Source of the DNA: Alnus glutinosa
Lineage: Eukaryota; Streptophyta; Magnoliopsida; Fagales; Betulaceae
Length of the DNA stretch: 64,000 nucleotides
Assembly: GCF_958979055.1 (NCBI RefSeq)
Contig: NC_084888.1
Span: 7,735,501 to 7,799,500, forward strand
Direction: 5' to 3'
This document shows positions 34,931 to 45,786 of the stretch, in pieces; the first letter of the stretch is position 1; the number at the start of each line of letters is the position of its first letter. The notes below the pieces were generated by a model. That model had not been told where the DNA came from, ran no database searches, and worked only from the letters and a program-made list of their open reading frames with translations. The position numbers and the translations under genes are program-made.

Positions 34931-35653
34931 ATTGCACATTCTTTATTTCTATTGTCTCCGCAAGGAGCGCTGATCCATTTCCTAACCAACGAGGGATTAA
35001 TTCTTTTTCCTAGGGAGCTCGTCATTTTTTTTCACCCGTATATGTAACGATTTACTCACAATAAAATGTAAATTCACCAGCTTTTTGGTTGGTGCCATTT
35101 TTCCAAATAATTGCGTATCATCTTTGTAATATTTATATCATGGTATTTCCTGCTGTGGATAACACAATCAAGAATAAAGTAATAAGGGGAGAATTAATTA
35201 GACGCTAACAGAAGTAGAAGGAAACAGGGAAATATAGTGGATGACACGTGGCTCAAGTTGATTGCTTTGAATCGGTTGGTGCCTTGGTGGAGCTCTTCCT
35301 TTAAAAGTTAAATATCCTCTCTATTTTACGATGATAATTTAAAGTTAACATATCTAATAATATATATGATGTTAATATTATAATCCCGGCTGGCCATCAA
35401 TTCCATGCCGGCAATTACAATCATACGCCCATTCTTTTTAGTGGTGATAATTACACACGTTCATATATTTGTACTAGTTATTTTATGCGTTAGAGTCTCC
35501 AACAAAAGAGACTAGGCCCAACTAAACTTGGTCCATAAATCAGATCCAACTGGAAATGGAACTGGGACCTTAGGCCCAAATATTTTACAATTTATTCTCA
35601 TATTTATTTACTCCTATTCATTTAGTTTAAATCTATGGAGTACTTCGCGCGCT
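34931..35653. other. Intergenic between ATX and RMF genes
   Basis: It holds the probable ATX 3' UTR with AATAAA at 35060, then AT-rich DNA with no ORF of note. It ends at the RMF promoter. Confidence 0.6.
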
Positions 35654-35661
35654 TATAAATA
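35654..35661 (+). promoter_or_regulatory. TATA box of the RMF gene
   Basis: TATAAATA lies 91 bp before the RMF start codon, a normal spacing for a plant core promoter with a short leader. Confidence 0.65.
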
Positions 35662-35751
35662 GGCGAAACTGTGAGAGAGAGATTTCGGACTTGCATAATA
35701 TTTTCTCATTTGCTTTTGGCTCTGAGCTCCAGAGCGATTCGCATAGCAACC

Positions 35752-38700
35752 ATGGGAAAGCGACTGCAAAGTACTGGTCTGCAGCCAGACCGATTGGAGA
35801 AGCGGTTGCGACGAGCCAAGCCTATATGCTCTTGCGGCTCTCCTCGTCCAGCTTTCCTGACTGCTCACCCCTCTTTCTCCTGGTTCTCTCTCTCTCTCTC
35901 TCTCTCTCTTTGCGAAGTTAGCTGGAAATCGACTTGATCTTGTAGAAAATCTCAAACTCAGCTCTAAATTTCGTGCACGAACGTGCATGTTGGAAAAGTT
36001 ATGCGTATCTTGAGCGTCTTTGAGTTTCAAGTGAGAAGCGAGTGAATGCAGGTGTTATTTGAAAATTGATTCGAATTTTATAATTCCGTTAGAAAATTTT
36101 CATTTATCTGTTTTTCGAAAATACTGTTCGGTGAACTTCGAGTCTCGCTTGTAAGGCTAGATAAAAGCAAATCTGTTTTCATTAGGCAATTTCACATTCG
36201 TACAGCTATTTGAACCATATTCTGAAAAAAATTTGCTGAGAAGATTTCTAAGGTACCGTCGTACCGAACTATGACTTGAAAACTAGGTTATACTCTGAAT
36301 GATCGATCGAATTTTAATTAATGAATTCTAAAATTTTTGGCAAAAAATAATGCATTTTCTCTACTTTTTGCGAACTCTGTTTCAGTTTGAATTGCTTAGT
36401 TCAATTTTGTTAAAGCTTGAAGTGGTTCATTCTAATTCCTGATACTCTGTTTGGTAAGTGAGAAACCGGAGGAAATATTATTAAGATCACGTTCAGAATC
36501 TATACTTGGAAAATACTTTACTGAACTGATGCTTTGAAGGTTTAAGCCTTCTCGATTTGAACTAGAAGTCTTTCTCAATTTCCTGCGTTTTGTCAGAAAG
36601 AAAACAGAACAATTATGTTTAATTTCATTCGGATCTGGAATCAAATTTGAATTCTCACTAACTAACTTTGAAGAAGTGGTCTGAGTTGACTCAAAACTGA
36701 ACAGTTAGTTCATTTGTTGAATCACTTCTGTTTTACGCCTTTGACGTGAAACTTTCTGTTTTGATTTTGAGAAAACTGAAAAAGAATAATAATACGTTTT
36801 TTCTCTTTCTAAAATTCTCTCAGTAACCAGATAATGCCTAACAGAATTTAATTTTCTTTTTCCAAATTTATAATCTCTCTGTGTACAAATCTGTTTGTTG
36901 TTCTTTCGAAAGGTACGAAGAGGACGTGTGGACAGAGATCGCGAAGTTTCTCGACGGACGGTCTCTGGTGATGCTCGCCTTGACGAGCAGATGGTTCCAC
37001 CGTCTGATCATGGAAGACAGCATATGGAAGTTCGTGTGCCTACGTGATCTTCAGGTCCCTGCTCCCGAGCACGTGGCATTCAAGTGGATCAACCTCTACA
37101 CTTCAGCCTTCGGTAAGGATCATACATAGCCTCTAGATGTTTTCCAGGTGTCTTTTGTGAATGGTGCTGCATTGAGTTAAGATTGGTTGGTACTCATTGT
37201 ATAATAACCGTCGGATCAAGTTTGATTTATGACTCGTTTGGGCAGATGGGAGTCACTCTTACACGTTCCGCCAGCAGGAGAAGCATATAGGTGAGTTCCG
37301 TTTTCTTTGTTAATGAAAGGTTCCAGCCTTCCAGGTGCTTCATTGACTACCATTAGTTGCTATTTCGACCAACCTTATTTTCAGATATCCTTATTAGAAC
37401 CACCTGGTGATTCTGAACCCATCCAGACATTAATTCAAGGCTGGTTTTTAGTGCTCACATGCATAATTCTAGTTGCAAAAATTCAGTGCACTGTATAGGG
37501 TTGTGGGTATGTTCGGTCATTTATCGAAATGTCAAATGTAAGAAGTTAATTTACATAATATTCAGATAATTGTGGCTGAATGGGATGATGGGGCAATGCT
37601 CGTAGCGCAAGAGCTATTAACTTAAAGTTATGGTTTTATCGAGCATATAAAAAGAAAAATCGTAGTACTGGTGGTGTCTCTTTATGTGAGAGTTTTCCAG
37701 TAATTTTGCTTGATTAGGAAGGACTAAACCATTAGCTTAAAAGATATATGATCATTCGGAAAGTTCATGCTTCCTAATAAGGAGAACATAATTCTAACAT
37801 TTATGGGAACAAGTGACGTCAACTTAGTTTTTTTTTTTTGGGCGGGGGGGTTATTCTTAGATATATCTCCTTGTAAGAAAATCATTTCAGAACATGGAAT
37901 GTGGAAGCATAGGTTGTCTGATGCTGTCCTTGAATAAAGCATATAAAATATTCAGTTAGATGTTATACACAACCGTCACTTTCTTATTTGACATTCTCCT
38001 GAACTATACAGATGCAAGTATTCCCGCATTAGTAGAGAAATGAATTTATTCACTGTATTTTTTATTTGATGGGAAAATCAGATTGGATGCGAATTGGTGC
38101 ATTTTTCCTCGAATCTTCAGAAGCACTCCTCACAGAAAGGCTGAGCTCCCCAGAGGAAATCCCAAAAGAAGATACTATAGAGAATATTTTGGAGTCTTGT
38201 GGCTGTTGTGTGTTAGACAAAGTTAAATCTGGGATCTGGATAGCTGGTAGTTCTTTCTAAGTCACTTTTATAGGATCCAATGCTAAGATTTTATCACTTC
38301 AATTAACCTTGAAATTTAACTGGGGCTGATGTTTTCAGATCTCCAGCTTGTTCGATGCCCTGTCTGCGACCTCAATACATGTGATGGTGAGCAACAAAAT
38401 TCACTCCTACCAACAAAAGAACAGAATAAATTTTCAATTTATTTGATTGATGAGATTAGCAGCCATCATATATGATTAAAAAGAGATGTGACTATTCAAT
38501 CATTAGCCCTTTCGCACAGAAATAAGGCCTTACTTAGAGAATCTGGTATTGTATTGTGACTCTGAGTCATACTTGAGTAGCTCCGAGGTTTTGGCGGCCA
38601 TAAGAAAAGGCAAGGTTTATAATATCTAGTCTTCACAGGCTCATCCACTTCTATTATGATTCAGAAGCTTATTCTTATATATATATGTTTGTGTATTTTA

Positions 38701-39691
38701 TAATCCTTAGAGGGCATGCTTGTTTTTTTTTATCCAAAGGTAATTCACTAATCCACCAGATTTTGCTTTGCTAATGAATAAGCCAACATGCATTTGCAAC
38801 ATATCTTTTGTGTTGAGACTGATATTAATTACGATAACTGATGCATCCTATCACTGGTCCCATGATCAGTCTTGAGTACTGCATAAACAGCTGTCCATTG
38901 CGAGCAGTATGTCTTGCTCTCATATTGAAACACAGGAGTTTTTTTATCCATCAGGCCCGCCGTAGTATTCATGACCTGGATAGTATCCTGTTTATGTAGG
39001 AACAATGCAGACATTAGATGCAAGGCATATAGAGCTGTTCCTCTGTGAGGAGTACCAGGATGGAAGCTGGGAATATGAGCTTATTGGATCTCATGATGTC
39101 AAAAAGCGCGTAAATGGAGCTTCTGCAGCCCTTTTTGACCTCAAACACCTCAAGGACCGTTCATCATATGGTAATTCTTGATACTCCATACCAATTTAAG
39201 TCACTGTTTTTCATTCTTCTGTCACCAAAAAGAATCACTTCGACTTTTTATATTATAGCCCTGAAACACCTGTAAATAGTGTCTGATCTTGTCTATCAAG
39301 TCCCTGATTCTATGTCGAGCACAATTTATCATGTTATTAGTTTCTTCCAAACTATTGAAAATTGAAATGATCTGATACTAATTTCCGAATGAACTGGCAG
39401 CGATCTTTAATCTTGATTCATGGATGGGAAAACCCAGTGACTGGCAGCCAAAGGCTACGATCGCTCTCCATGCGGTTGCTGTCAACACCAATTTACAAGA
39501 AAATGAAGGTGGGTATCCTTCAAAGCTCAGATATATATGTTAATTTAATAAATTTCAGCAGTGATTTTGTCACGATGTCCTGATATTCTTCTATCCTCTT
39601 GGAAGCAGGACTTCACCTCAAATACCAAACCATGAGAGCTGGAGCTGATGGGGAAGTTGTTTCTATTAGAATCTCTCAGCAGCTCCTGTAA
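35752..39691 (+). CDS. RMF: F-box protein, RMF type (homologue of At3g61730)
   Basis: Eight exons join in frame to 951 bp (316 residues): 35752-35882, 36913-37112, 37246-37290, 38082-38246, 38339-38386, 39000-39170, 39401-39508, 39609-39691. A basic N-terminus (MGKRLQSTG) is followed by an F-box at about 44-85 (DVWTEIAKFLDGRSLVMLAL). Its C-terminal part has CPVCDLNTCDG and GSWEYELIGSHDVKKR and ends SIRISQQLL. F-box proteins hand substrates to SCF ubiquitin ligases through a SKP1/ASK adaptor. From memory the Arabidopsis homologue, REDUCED MALE FERTILITY, acts in the tapetum. Exon 1's donor (TCCTG/GTTCTC) is weak and abuts a CT microsatellite, but it is the only GT that keeps the frame into YEEDVW. 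Exons 2-8 are secure, exon 1 slightly less so. Confidence 0.87.
35885..35910. repeat. CT microsatellite at RMF exon 1 donor
   Basis: About twelve CT units begin two bases after the inferred donor GT at 35883. They may extend a pyrimidine-rich context unusual for a 5' splice site. Confidence 0.85.
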
Positions 39692-40857
39692 TTCTTCTCA
39701 AATCCCAAAACCTTATACCATCTCTTTGACACCTGATTTAGAGAAGTAATTCTTCAACCATAGAAATCTTATTGGCTAGTAACTTTTATGTTGCTCCTAC
39801 TAAAGAACATGATCAAGAGTCGAGATAGTCTGATCTTCCCTGTGACCACCGTGTTTTTCTGTCGCTATATGAGGAAATGACAAATATTTTTCAGGAACAT
39901 GTATGAATGAGATTGCATACTTTCATGTATACATGCATGGATATGTGAAAAAAAAATAAAAAAAAATTCAAAAATACAAACAAGAAATCAGTTGTTATAA
40001 TTTTGATCATGCAAAAACCAGCAATGTAAAGCATGAATCAATCAAAGAACAATGCTCACTCAAATAAATGTGAAGGCTTCGGCATGATAGTGTGACTCTG
40101 ACTCACTTTTAGTGGACCACAGTTTGTCCTGTTAAACGAAGGTGCGCAGAAAATCCTTGTGCATACCTTTTCTTTCAATTGAGAATATACTTGTGAAAGT
40201 TGGAATATGCTCTAGTATAATTCACAAACGCAATGACGTCAAATGTGAGCCATGTTGACTGGTCAAGAGCAAATTTTTTTTTTTTTTTTTGAAGGGTGGT
40301 CAAGAGCAAATTGAGTTTTGACATAAGCGAGGAGGGAGATTGGAAAGATTGACTTCGGCTTTAAGGAATGGCATCCACTCCAATCACCGTTGGAGATAAT
40401 TATGACCTCCTTCGGGAAGATAGTTTAGGATCAGAGATTCAGAGTGGTCTCAGACTCTCAATATTGCCTAATAGCCGGCTCTCTTGTATGGCTATATAAC
40501 TTTATTTTTATTATTATTTTTACTCTGTAACGAGATTGTGTTAACTATTTAAAAAGATTAAAAAAAGGAATTATTTTGTAATGTAATAGATTAAAAACGA
40601 AAAAAGTAGGGCTATCTTTAACAAGTGTTTTAAAATGCCTTTTTGTCTTTTCTAACACAAAAACGCTTTTCAAAAATTAATTACCAAACAAAGTACTTTA
40701 TAAAAGATAAAATACAAAATATTTTCTCTTATGCTCCACCGACGAATTTATGACAGTCGTAATGTATGATAGAGCAATTAGAATGGTTTATGCATTTTGG
40801 ATTCTATGTAAAATAACTAACCAAACCCTTAAAAAATATTTTTGTCTAGTTCTCTAG
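39692..40857. other. Intergenic after RMF
   Basis: RMF 3' UTR is followed by AT-rich DNA. An A-rich tract lies at 39949-39966 and a T run at 40274-40290, the latter followed by a short repeat of GGTCAAGAGCAAAT (40261 and 40300). No gene was found. Confidence 0.5.
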
Positions 40858-41714
40858 CGCTCCGTTTCTTTTGGTGTAAAACATTTTATGGAAGATGTTT
40901 TTCGTATTTTTTAGTGTTTAATGCGACCGAAAATAATAGTCAAACTAAAAATATTTTCGGTTTGACCAAAAAACTTCTTTAGTTTCGAATAATTATTTAC
41001 ATTTTTAAATTCCATAAATTATTTTTCGAGACAGACTCGGGCCATCGCCAGGTCACCACCCAACCACCTCGGACCATCACCAAGCCACCCTCAGGCTACC
41101 GCTAGACCACAACCGAACCACCCTTGGACCACCCCAGACTATCGTTGAACCATCATCGAGCCACCCCTAGACCACTATCGAGCCACTCCTGGGACCACCG
41201 CCGAGCCACCCTAGACTATTACCGCGCCACCTTCGGACCATCACCGAGCCACCCCTGAGCAACCCTCGAACCATCGTCGAGCCCCTGGACCATCGTTGAG
41301 TCACTCTCGGACCACTGTCGAGCCACCCTAGAGTATCACCGAGCCATCCTTGGACCACCATCAAGCACCCGAGACCATCACCCGAGCCACCCCCAGACCA
41401 CTCTCAAACCATCGCCGAACCACCCTCGGACCATCATCGAGCCACCCTAGACCGTAATTGAGCCACCCCAGACCACCACTGAGCCACCCTCGAACCACCA
41501 CCAAACAATCATTTTATATTAATATTTTTATGTTGTGAATAAAATTTGATTTTTATAGGTTAATATGATTGAATGAAAATATAAAAAATATATATGATTT
41601 TTCGTACGCGCCAAATGCTGGAAAATGTTTTTTGTCGAAAAACATTTTCTTGAAAATGATTTTTTTGAAAATATTTTTCGGCGAAAAACATTTTACTCCA
41701 AAATAAACAAAGCG
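40858..41714. mobile_element. Non-autonomous DNA transposon with long terminal inverted repeats
   Basis: The left end CGCTCCGTTTCTTTTGGTGT and reversed right end CGCTTTGTTTATTTTGGAGT match at 16 of 20 bases, followed by GTAAAAC/GTAAAAT. Such TTTGTTT(C/T)GGTGTAAAA ends are common in a plant repeat family with Mutator-like looks. No clear target duplication was seen. The interior carries a CCACC-rich degenerate tandem repeat and no gene. Confidence 0.6.
41035..41512. repeat. Degenerate CCACC-rich tandem repeat
   Basis: Some twenty imperfect units of about 15-25 bp, built from words like GACCATCACCGAGCCACC, lie in the middle of the element at 40858-41714. The composition (almost no T on +) differs sharply from the AT-rich flanks. 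ORFs through it are repetitive and not credible proteins. Confidence 0.85.
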
Positions 41715-42053
41715 TAAATCAACTGTATTTTCCATTTCATTTATATGCATCTACAGTGTTTATATATGGAAGCAATGTAACTCTATAGATAAGTTTTTAA
41801 GTACTTTCTCATTTTTCCTCCCTCCCTCTCATATCTTTCTTTATTCATTTCTCTCTCACTCTATTATTAAAATGAATAGAGAATTATTAGAAAGATAATT
41901 TTAATAAGATATAAAAATAATTTAGATAAGGGGATAATAATTTTTTGAAAAGTAACTCACTAAAATAGAAAAAAAATAGTTTTATATTAAACATTTTAAA
42001 TAAAATTTAAATAAATATTAGAGTAGCCACTTTCAAGAAAAAAAAAGTATTAT

Positions 42054-42615
42054 GCTCTGTTTGTTTCAGTGTAAAATATTTTCTAGAAAATATTTTCAGC
42101 ATTTTATGATGTTTGGTGGAGGCAAAAATAATTATCAACGGAAATAATTTTCAGTTAGATCGTAAAAGCTTATTTAATTTTTAGAAAACGATTTACGATT
42201 TTGAAAACCGTAAATCGTTTTCTGAATTTTAACTCTTCATTCTTGCATGCACGTTTGTAGGAATTTGTCACCGCCAAACATTGTAGTTTGTTGATAGCCC
42301 GAGTCTACTGTCGAAGGTCCCGAATTTTGGTATCAGGTTGTCGAAATCCGGCCGCTCTAGTCGGAGCCCAACAGTACTGGTCGGATTTAGGTAGTAATAT
42401 CTGAATTCTGGTCAGTTTGGCTAAAATATGGTTTGCTGGAATCCGGTGACGGTGGCCGGATTCCGACAGCAGTTACCGAATTCCGTTCGTCATTGATGCT
42501 TTTTTCGTACAAGTCTAACACCAAAATATATTTTTAATTGTTTTTTTTTAAAAATAATTTTATTGAAAATATTTTACAATGAAAATCATTTTTCTTTTAT
42601 ACAAACAGTGCGCGG
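42054..42615. mobile_element. Second, related inverted-repeat element
   Basis: The left end GCTCTGTTTGTTTCAGTGTA is like that of the element at 40858. The right part (TTGAAAATATTTTACAATG, CAAACAGTGC) is a worn inverted copy. The interior has several GAATTCCGG/CCGGATT words. The boundaries are approximate. Confidence 0.45.
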
Positions 42616-42870
42616 AGGGCCAACTTCTCTAGGCAATGATCCTATTTTAAGAGGCAGAACATCCAAAAATTAATAGTAGTAGTAGTAAAAGGATTAAAAA
42701 AAAGAGTAAGTGCATATCTCATAGGTGGCATGAGCTTATTGGCTATTATACATGGCGCGTGCTAATTGGACAACGCCCACGAGTGTGAATCAGTGTTAAC
42801 CTTTTTGTCTTCGTCTTAAAAGCTAAAAAGCTTGGAGCGCACTCCAAATTCAACAGCTGGGCAGCTTCGC

Positions 42871-42878
42871 TATAAGTA
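42871..42878 (+). promoter_or_regulatory. TATA-like box of the PI4K-gamma gene
   Basis: TATAAGTA lies 200 bp before the 5' UTR intron donor at 43071 and is followed by a CT-rich leader. The position fits but there is no independent support. Confidence 0.4.
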
Positions 42879-43070
42879 TTTTATTGTCAACAGTCAGACA
42901 TTCTACGCGCTATGTACTTATCTCGTTTCCGGCGGCTACACGCGTCTCCTCTCTTCCTCTCCCTCTCGAACGGTCGCGGAATTGGAGTTCGTCCAAAGCG
43001 AAAATAATGAAAATTTGCTATTATTGGCCTCCAATTTAAGCTCCGATTCCTCCTCGTTTTTTCCTGTTCG

Positions 43071-43476
43071 GTAAGAATTCTCCCTCTCTCTCTGTCTCCT
43101 CGTGTTCTTGGTCTTCTCCTTTGTAATCTCCTCGTACAGATCTCGAGGAGTTGATTGATTTGATTAATTACACTTCTCGGGATTCATGGTTTCACTGTCC
43201 CATGTGTTTGTCTCTCTCTGCGAGATGTCTCGGTTCTAATTGATTTCTAGGTTGTCCATTCTGTAGGGCTTCAATTTCTTCCTTCCTTTTTTGTTGTTGT
43301 TGTTGTTGTGTATATATTCGAAATCAAATCTAGGGTTTGTTCGATCATCTGGGGATGAACTAGGTGATCTTTGTAATTGTAAAAATGGCTGAATTTTTGT
43401 GAATTGTAAATATCTGTGTTAGGTTATTGTACATTTTATTCAAAGCTTTGAGCTTTTCTGACTTGTGTAGTAGCAG
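43071..43476 (+). other. 5' UTR intron of the PI4K-gamma gene
   Basis: The donor CCTGTTCG/GTAAGAATT and acceptor TAGTAGCAG/GAAAC enclose 406 bp of T-rich sequence, including a TTG microsatellite near 43290. The start codon follows the acceptor by 17 bases. Leader introns in this position often raise expression in plants. Confidence 0.7.
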
Positions 43477-43493
43477 GAAACAAAAAAAAGAAA

Positions 43494-45786
43494 ATGTCGT
43501 CCGCCGGTGTCAGTGTTCTTAATCCGGTTCTCAATGAGCCTGTAGTTTTCCCAACTAATTTCCATTCACATTTGGGTCTGTGCTCCAAAGAATCGATTTT
43601 GATATACCTCTGCATTTCGGGGTCAATGACTCCTATGTGTGTTTTGGAATCTGATTCCATTGAGTCCATGAAGCTCAGAATTCAAACCTGTAAAGGGTTT
43701 GTTGTTAAGAACCAGAAGCTGGTTTGTGGTGGCCGGGAATTGGCCCGGAGCAATTCTCTGCTCCAGGACTATGATGTTGCGGATGGGAATGTTCTGCATT
43801 TGGTTCTTAGACTTTCGGATCTTCAGGTGATTAATGTTAGGACTGTGAGTGGGAAAGAATTTACATTCCATGTGAAACGAGATAGAGATGTTGGGTATGT
43901 GAAACAAAAGATTGTGGAGGAGGGGAAGGAATTTGTTGATTTTGAAGAGCAAGAAGTTGTGTGTAATGGAGAGCCACTCGAGGATCAGAGGCTAATCGAT
44001 GATATTTGTAAACATCATGATGCAGTGATACATTTGGTTGTTCAGAAATCCGCAAAAGTTCAGCGGAGACCAATTGAGAAGAATTTTGAGTTGTCTATTG
44101 TCGCGCCACAGTTAAATGATGGGAGCGATTATGACGTTGATGGAGAAAATTATAGGAGACAGTATGACAATGGAGGAAATAATTATAGGAGAGAGTATGA
44201 AGCTGATGGAGAAATTGTACCGAGAAAACCTCCTGACAGGGATTTTTTGTTGGAGCCAGTTATTGTTAACCCCGAGATTCAATTGCCCTCTGTGATATGG
44301 GAGATGGTTAACTCTACATTTGACGGATTAGATAGTGGTCATTACCCGATCAGGTCAATGGAGGGTACAGGAGGAGTTTATTTTATGATGGATTCTTTGG
44401 GGCAGAAGTATGTGTCTGTTTTTAAGCCCATTGATGAGGAGCCAATGGCTGTGAACAACCCCCAGGGGTTACCATATTCCCTGGATGGTGAGGGATTAAA
44501 AAAGGGTACGAGAGTTGGAGAAGGAGCATTCAGGGAAGTTGCAGCTTATATTTTGGATCATCCAAAGGGTGGGCGCCACCAATTGTTTGGTGATGAGAAG
44601 GGTTTTGCTGGGGTTCCCCCTACTTTTATGGCCAAGTGCTTGCATAGAGAATTCAACCATCCAGGTGATTTGACTGTCAAGATTGGGTCTTTGCAGATGT
44701 TCATGGAAAATAACGGAAGTTGTGAGGATATGGGCCCTGGGGCTTTCCCTGTTAAGGAAGTGCATAAAATCTCTGTTTTGGATATAAGACTGGCAAATGC
44801 GGATAGGCATGCAGGGAATATTTTGCTGAGCAAAGCTGGAGAAGATGGCCAGCCTATGCTGATTCCGATTGATCATGGGTACTGCTTGCCTGAAACTGTA
44901 AGTACTGCTTAACTTCGTTCATGCTTCACTCTCTGCAACTTCATGCGTCCTGTGGCATTTTTATTTGTTTTATTCTCCTATGATATTGTTGTTTGAACGG
45001 GTTGTTGTCCCATTTATTTGTTTTTCACTTTCATAAATTATGGATACTAAAATTATTATGAGAAGATAGAATTCCAATATTCTCGATTCCATACTGTACA
45101 TTTGACTTACTAGGCTTGATTGAATTAATGGAGTTGGGAGTGTACTTCTACGATTGTTATGATTTATCCATCTGATCATTTTTATTAAAGGTTTTTAATC
45201 TAAATTGATTTGCGAAGCACATTGTTTAGTAAGTATTGTCAAAAAAACCATTTCATTTAGATAATAGCAGTGAAACGTCATTATTCTCATGTATTTTGAT
45301 AGTATTCCCTTCTCTCTTTTTTTGTCAATTGATAGTTTCAGTCTTTTTCTGAGTTTGTTGAATCCTATTCACTTTACACTTTTGCTGTTCGTGCAGTTCG
45401 AAGATTGCACATTTGAATGGCTCTATTGGCCACAAGCTCGCCAACCTTACTCCACAGAGATGATTGACTACATAAGATCGCTGGATGCTGAAGAAGATAT
45501 TGCCCTTCTAAAGTTCCATGGATGGGACTTGCCACTTGAATGTGCTCGCACGCTCCGCATCTCAACTATGCTCCTGAAAAAGGGGGTGGAGAGAGGGCTC
45601 ACCCCCTTTGCCATTGGAAGCGTAATGTGCAGAGAAACCTTGAAGAGGGAATCTGTAATTGAGGAGATTGTCCAAGAAGCACGGGATTCTGTGCTTCCTG
45701 GCACGAGTGAAGCTACATTCCTTGATGCAGTGTACCAAATCATGGATCGCTACCTTGACGAGATTGTTGGATCACCTTTATCATGA
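43494..45786 (+). CDS. PI4KG4: Type II phosphatidylinositol 4-kinase gamma / ubiquitin-like-domain kinase
   Basis: Two coding exons, 43494-44897 and 45397-45786, give 597 residues; the junction reads CLPET-FEDCTFEWLYWP. Two ubiquitin-like domains occupy about residues 35-110 and 112-187. A PI3/4-kinase-like domain follows at about 285-560 with GTGGVYFMMD, the ATP-site Lys region SVFKPIDEEP, the catalytic NADRHAGNILL (about 435-445) and IPIDHGYCLPE, where Asp460 corresponds to the metal-binding Asp. The layout matches plant PI4K-gamma proteins with two UBLs; the Arabidopsis gamma4 enzyme has been reported to act as a Ser/Thr protein kinase that binds RPN10 and UFD1. All catalytic motifs look intact. 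A start further downstream (SMTPMC, residue 43) would cut into the first UBL, so the first ATG is preferred. The gamma4 label is by similarity; gamma3 is possible. Confidence 0.92.

Noticed and set aside
42832..43074. 80-codon ORF upstream of the PI4K-gamma gene
   Set aside because: It spans the promoter and non-coding leader and ends at the 5' UTR intron donor. It is not part of the kinase.
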